DNA of 36,506 nt, taken from contig JAGWAT010000015.1 in assembly GCA_021296265.1 (NCBI GenBank), forward strand, positions 1 to 36,506, read 5' to 3'. Shown one piece after another: positions 33,220 through 36,506 of this stretch. Source of the stretch: Alphaproteobacteria bacterium (GTDB lineage: Bacteria; Pseudomonadota; Alphaproteobacteria; TMED109). The position numbers were made by a program, and so were the translations under genes. The notes below the pieces were generated by a model, which worked only from the letters and a program-made list of their open reading frames with translations, made no database searches and was not told where the DNA came from. Every line of letters starts with the position of its first letter. Position 1 is the first letter of the stretch.

Positions 33220-35325
33220 ATGTCAGCGAGTTCCCTGTCGATGCGACCAACCAGCTCTGCACGCCCGCGCAGTCCCCAGCGAACCCTTGGCTCGCCAGCG
33301 GCCGGGGAAATCCCCGCGTGGTCCCGGTCCCCGGCCTCCGTTACCGGGCGCATTCGCCGGGCCGTTCGGGCTGCCTGCAGTGTGGCGCTACTGGCCTCGG
33401 TGATTTCCGCCTATCCACCGCCGGTCCTGGCGGCGGCGCCGCTTCTGTCGAGCGACGACGGCGCACTGTTCAGGAAAGCCCTCGTGGCCATGGACAGAAC
33501 GAAATGGAAGCGCGCCCTAGACCTGACCCGAGAAGCCCAGGATCCCTTGCTCCACACCATCGCCAAATGGCGCTGGCTGTCGGCCGATGATGGTCTCTTC
33601 ACGTGGCAGCAGGTGCGTGACTTCCATACCGGACATGCGAACTGGCCGTTCGCCAAGCGCCGGCAGGCGCTCGCCGAGCGCCGCCTGCCCGTGAACCTCC
33701 CGGATCCGGACGTCAGGGATTGGTTTGAGCGATTTCCTCCGGTCACCGGCCCCGGGCAGATGCGTTACGCCGAAGCGCTTGCCGCCGCCGGTGTGGATGT
33801 CGACGTAGCGGCCGAAGCTCGGGCCGCCTGGAGGACTGGCGGCTTCCAGTCGGCGGAGGCCCGATCCTTCCTGCAGCGTTACGGCCGGCACCTGAGCGAG
33901 GAGGACCATGCCGCCCGGCTCGATCGGCTCATCTGGGAACGGCAGTGGGGAGCGGCACTCTCGCAGCTTCGGCGCGTACCGGCCGATATCCGGCGCCTGG
34001 GCACGGCACGGATCCGACTCGGCCGGCGATCCGATGGCGTGGACGCCGCTGTCGCGCGAGTCTCGCCGGCATTGATGTCGGATCCCGGGCTCGTCTTCGA
34101 GCGGGCGCGCTGGAGACGAAGATCCGGCATGCATGAACGGGCCCTTGAATTGCTGTTCGATCCTCCGGCTGAACTCGGGGCAAGGCCCGACCGCTGGTGG
34201 TTCGAGGTGCGGCTGCATGCCCGGCGGCTGATCAACGATGAGCGGTTTGGCGATGCGTACCGGCTGGTGTCCGCGTACCTGTCGCTGGACGGGGTTCCGG
34301 GAGTCGAGGCGGACTGGCTCGCGGGATGGATCGCGCTCCGGTTTCTGGAGGATCCCGCCGCGGCCAGTCGTCGCTTTCGGGACATGCATGCCGCTGTCAC
34401 GATGCCCGTGTCAATTGCGCGTGCCGCCTATTGGGCCGCACTTTCCGCTGCAGGGGATGAGACGGTCGACGACTGGCTCGACGAGGCGGCCCGTTATCCG
34501 GCTACGTTCTACGGCCAAATGGCCGCTCGGTGTCGCGGTCGTCCGATCGTGCTGCCCCGCCCACCCGCCGTCATCGATGGAGCGCGCTGGGAATCCCTGC
34601 CCGAGGTCCGGGCCATGCTCCTTCTGGCGGAGGAAGGGCGGCATCATCTCGCCCGGCGGTTTGCGCGGCAGCTGGCCGACACGGCCGAATCACTTGCGGA
34701 GGTGAGAAGCCTCTACGAACTCCTGCATGCGGCGGGACACACGCATCTCGGGCTGGCCATGCTGCGCAAGGCCGCCCGCTCGGGTCTCTATGTTCCCGGA
34801 CTCGCGTTCCCGGACGACGTGCACGCGGGCGCATTCGCGGGCGTCAACGATGGCGTCGAGAGAGCCCTGCTGCTGGCGGTTGCCCGGCAGGAGAGCGCAT
34901 TTCAGGTCGGTGCCAGGAGCTCTGCCAACGCGCGCGGACTGATGCAGGTTCTGCCCAGCACCGCCAAGTTCGTGGCGCGCCGCGAGCGCATGCGATACGA
35001 CCAGGTGAAGCTCTCGACCGACGCGGCCTACAACGTTGCCATTGGTTCGCGCTACCTCGCTGGCCTGCTGGCGGACTATGACCAATCGTATCCGCTTGCC
35101 TTGGCCGGGTACAATGCAGGCCCTGGACGGGTAAAGAGATGGATCCGTCGGTACGGTGACCCCCGCAACGGGGATATCGCGATGCTCGACTGGCTCGAAC
35201 TCATCCCGGTGAACGAAACCCGGAACTATGTCCAGCGCGTGCTGGAAGGGCTCGCGATCTATCGTTCGAGCGCAGGCGACGGCTTCGCGGGCCGATGGGA
35301 GATGCCGCTCACGTGCCCGCGCTAG
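33220..35325 (+). CDS. slt: Soluble lytic murein transglycosylase, Slt70-like
   Basis: The protein cleaves peptidoglycan glycan strands in the periplasm, producing anhydromuramyl ends. About 701 residues fit the family. An unusually long N-terminal lead ends in an export signal, RRAVRAACSVALLASVISAYPPPVLA (shown by its ends: RRAVRAA to PPPVLAA), so the true start may be downstream of the ATG at 33220. An alpha-helical superhelical ring occupies about 70-520. The C-terminal catalytic domain has VARQESAFQVGARSSANA with the catalytic glutamate E558, RGLMQVLPSTAK and LALAGYNAGPGRVKRW, ending before ETRNYVQRVLEG. It follows the creatininase-family gene by 46 bases, and the dehydratase gene starts inside its last codons. 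Confidence 0.93.
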   Translation: MSASSLSMRPTSSARPRSPQRTLGSPAAGEIPAWSRSPASVTGRIRRAVRAACSVALLASVISAYPPPVLAAAPLLSSDDGALFRKALVAMDRTKWKRALDLTREAQDPLLHTIAKWRWLSADDGLFTWQQVRDFHTGHANWPFAKRRQALAERRLPVNLPDPDVRDWFERFPPVTGPGQMRYAEALAAAGVDVDVAAEARAAWRTGGFQSAEARSFLQRYGRHLSEEDHAARLDRLIWERQWGAALSQLRRVPADIRRLGTARIRLGRRSDGVDAAVARVSPALMSDPGLVFERARWRRRSGMHERALELLFDPPAELGARPDRWWFEVRLHARRLINDERFGDAYRLVSAYLSLDGVPGVEADWLAGWIALRFLEDPAAASRRFRDMHAAVTMPVSIARAAYWAALSAAGDETVDDWLDEAARYPATFYGQMAARCRGRPIVLPRPPAVIDGARWESLPEVRAMLLLAEEGRHHLARRFARQLADTAESLAEVRSLYELLHAAGHTHLGLAMLRKAARSGLYVPGLAFPDDVHAGAFAGVNDGVERALLLAVARQESAFQVGARSSANARGLMQVLPSTAKFVARRERMRYDQVKLSTDAAYNVAIGSRYLAGLLADYDQSYPLALAGYNAGPGRVKRWIRRYGDPRNGDIAMLDWLELIPVNETRNYVQRVLEGLAIYRSSAGDGFAGRWEMPLTCPR

Positions 35326-36335
35326 GAAGTGAAGTCGCAGGAATCTCCCGGAGCGAAATCGTCGCGGCAGGCAAGGTCATCCAGGGACGCGCCCGGCTGA
35401 CCCCCCTGCTGGAGTCCGGGACGCTCAACGCGCGGACCGGCGGAAGGGTCCTGATCAAGCCCGAGTGCCTGCAGCGGACCGGATCATTCAAGTTCCGGGG
35501 GGCATACAACCGGATTGCCGCGATACCGGCCGAAGACCGCGCCGGGGGAGTCGTGGCCTGGTCCTCAGGCAACCATGCCCAGGGGGTCGCTTGTGCGGCG
35601 CGTCTCTTCGGGTTACCGGCGACCATTGTCATGCCGAATGACGCTGCTCGCATCAAGGTCGCAGGCGTTCAGCATTTCGGTGCAGAGATCGTGTTCTACG
35701 ACCGCCGGACCGAAGGGCGCGAGGCACTCGGCACCAAAGTTCTCTGTGAGCGGGGAGGGACGTTCGTGCATCCGTACGACGACCCGCTCATTGTGGCCGG
35801 TCAGGGGACAGCCGGCCTCGAGGCCGCGCACCAGATGCTCGTTCGGGACATTGTTCCTGATGTTGCCCTGGTTCCGTGCGGCGGAGGCGGTCTTGTGTCC
35901 GGCGTGACCATCGGACTGCGATCGGAGTTTCCCGACATCGATGTCCGTAGCGTTGAGCCGGTGGTCCACGACGACATGGCGCGCTCGCTTGCGGGCAATC
36001 AACGCGTGGCAGCCGATGAAGGAGCCGCCACGATCTGCGATTCGCTGCTGCCGCCTCAGGTGGGCGACATCGCCTTCGAGGTTGGGAGGAAGTGCCTGGG
36101 TCCCGGGCTCGTCACGTCGGACACCGAGGTACTGGAGGCAATCGCCTTTGCGCTGCTGCGGTTGAAACTGGTGGTGGAGCCGGGTGGGGCGGCAGCCCTG
36201 GCTGCAGCGCTGGCAGGGCGCATCGACCTGCGCAACAAGACGGCGCTGGTGGTGCTGTCAGGCGGTAACGCAGATCCGGCCATGCTCGCGCGGGCGCTGG
36301 CGGAAACCAACGAAGCACGGGTTGGTCGTGCCTGA
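35295..36335 (+). CDS. Threonine/serine dehydratase (PLP-dependent), short form
   Basis: The 346-residue fold-type II PLP enzyme deaminates threonine or serine to the 2-oxo acid. The PLP lysine is K66 in RTGSFKFRGAYNR, with the substrate loop SSGNHAQG, the phosphate-binding glycine run PCGGGGLVSG and the C-terminal LSGGN serine region. The ACT-like regulatory domain of biosynthetic IlvA is absent, so it should not be feedback-inhibited by isoleucine through that domain; a catabolic threonine ammonia-lyase or serine racemase-like role is equally possible. ATG at 35295 overlaps the transglycosylase gene by 31 bases; GTG at 35313, with GGGAG upstream, is an alternative. It ends the plus-strand block. 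Confidence 0.92.
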   Translation: MGDAAHVPALGSEVAGISRSEIVAAGKVIQGRARLTPLLESGTLNARTGGRVLIKPECLQRTGSFKFRGAYNRIAAIPAEDRAGGVVAWSSGNHAQGVACAARLFGLPATIVMPNDAARIKVAGVQHFGAEIVFYDRRTEGREALGTKVLCERGGTFVHPYDDPLIVAGQGTAGLEAAHQMLVRDIVPDVALVPCGGGGLVSGVTIGLRSEFPDIDVRSVEPVVHDDMARSLAGNQRVAADEGAATICDSLLPPQVGDIAFEVGRKCLGPGLVTSDTEVLEAIAFALLRLKLVVEPGGAAALAAALAGRIDLRNKTALVVLSGGNADPAMLARALAETNEARVGRA

Positions 36336-36369
36336 GCACTGGGCGCTACGGGCGGTCCCGGAAAGGTCG

Positions 36370-36387
36370 TCAGCCGGTCTGGGCTGA
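36370..36387 (+). terminator. Weak terminator-like hairpin after the dehydratase gene
   Basis: TCAGCC and GGCTGA pair around a six-base loop, 35 bases past the stop codon. No T-run follows. The remaining bases to the window end show no recognisable gene. Confidence 0.3.
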
Positions 36388-36506
36388 TCAGCAGTTCCCA
36401 AAAGGCCGAAACCCAACATTGCCCGCGAGCAGAGATCAACCGTGAGACGCGCAAAGTGCTCGTTTTCCAGCCAAATAATTGGCGAACAGACGCTACTCCC
36501 GAAGAA

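Overview
The window looks like chromosomal DNA of a high-GC alphaproteobacterium, probably an uncultured Rhodospirillales-like lineage. The main evidence is a complete ntrB-ntrC-ntrY-ntrX-trkA-trkH block, a fused ispDF next to pgpA and a CinA-type amidohydrolase, and an NtrX that lacks the sigma54-contacting GAFTGA loop. I see no tRNA, rRNA, CRISPR array, phage gene or intact insertion sequence.

Left end (1-3.2 kb): the start of a bufferin (copper-binding RiPP) operon on the minus strand, with a DUF2282 precursor (bufA1) followed by an MNIO/DUF692 enzyme (bufB) cut by the window edge. A divergent glutathione-S-transferase-like gene with a TTG start follows, then the 5' stump of an ABC transporter ATPase and gene-poor DNA with overlapping inverted repeats.

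Signalling island (3.2-10.3 kb): this is the most unusual part. A coiled-coil plus PP2C phosphatase lies on the minus strand. Across a 1 kb gap is a plus-strand operon: a degenerate kinase-like ATPase, a STAS-like domain fused to a SAM methyltransferase, a membrane sensor phosphatase (extracytoplasmic domain-HAMP-PP2C), an intact GHKL-type kinase and a small stand-alone STAS regulator. It resembles the SiaABC / slr1658-slr1659 type of partner switch, but both the kinase-like and the STAS-like proteins are duplicated, and one STAS copy is fused to a methyltransferase. I infer that serine phosphorylation here controls a methyltransferase. By eye this segment is less GC-rich than the right half.

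Central housekeeping block (11-17.9 kb): acetyl-CoA synthetase, translationally overlapped by a small six-cysteine exported protein; alanyl-tRNA synthetase; and, convergent to these, NADP isocitrate dehydrogenase and a LOG-family protein.

Nitrogen/redox regulation and potassium (18.5-27.5 kb, minus strand): ntrB, ntrC, ntrY, ntrX, trkA and trkH run head to tail with overlaps or gaps of a few bases. ntrC has no conventional start that preserves its receiver domain and seems to begin at a CTG overlapping the ntrB stop.

Right block (27.7-36.3 kb, plus strand): GMC oxidoreductase, ispDF, pgpA, pncC, an extended SDR and a creatininase-family hydrolase, mostly joined by 4-base stop/start overlaps, then a Slt70-like lytic transglycosylase and a threonine/serine dehydratase. 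This appears to be one long transcription unit divergent from ntrB.
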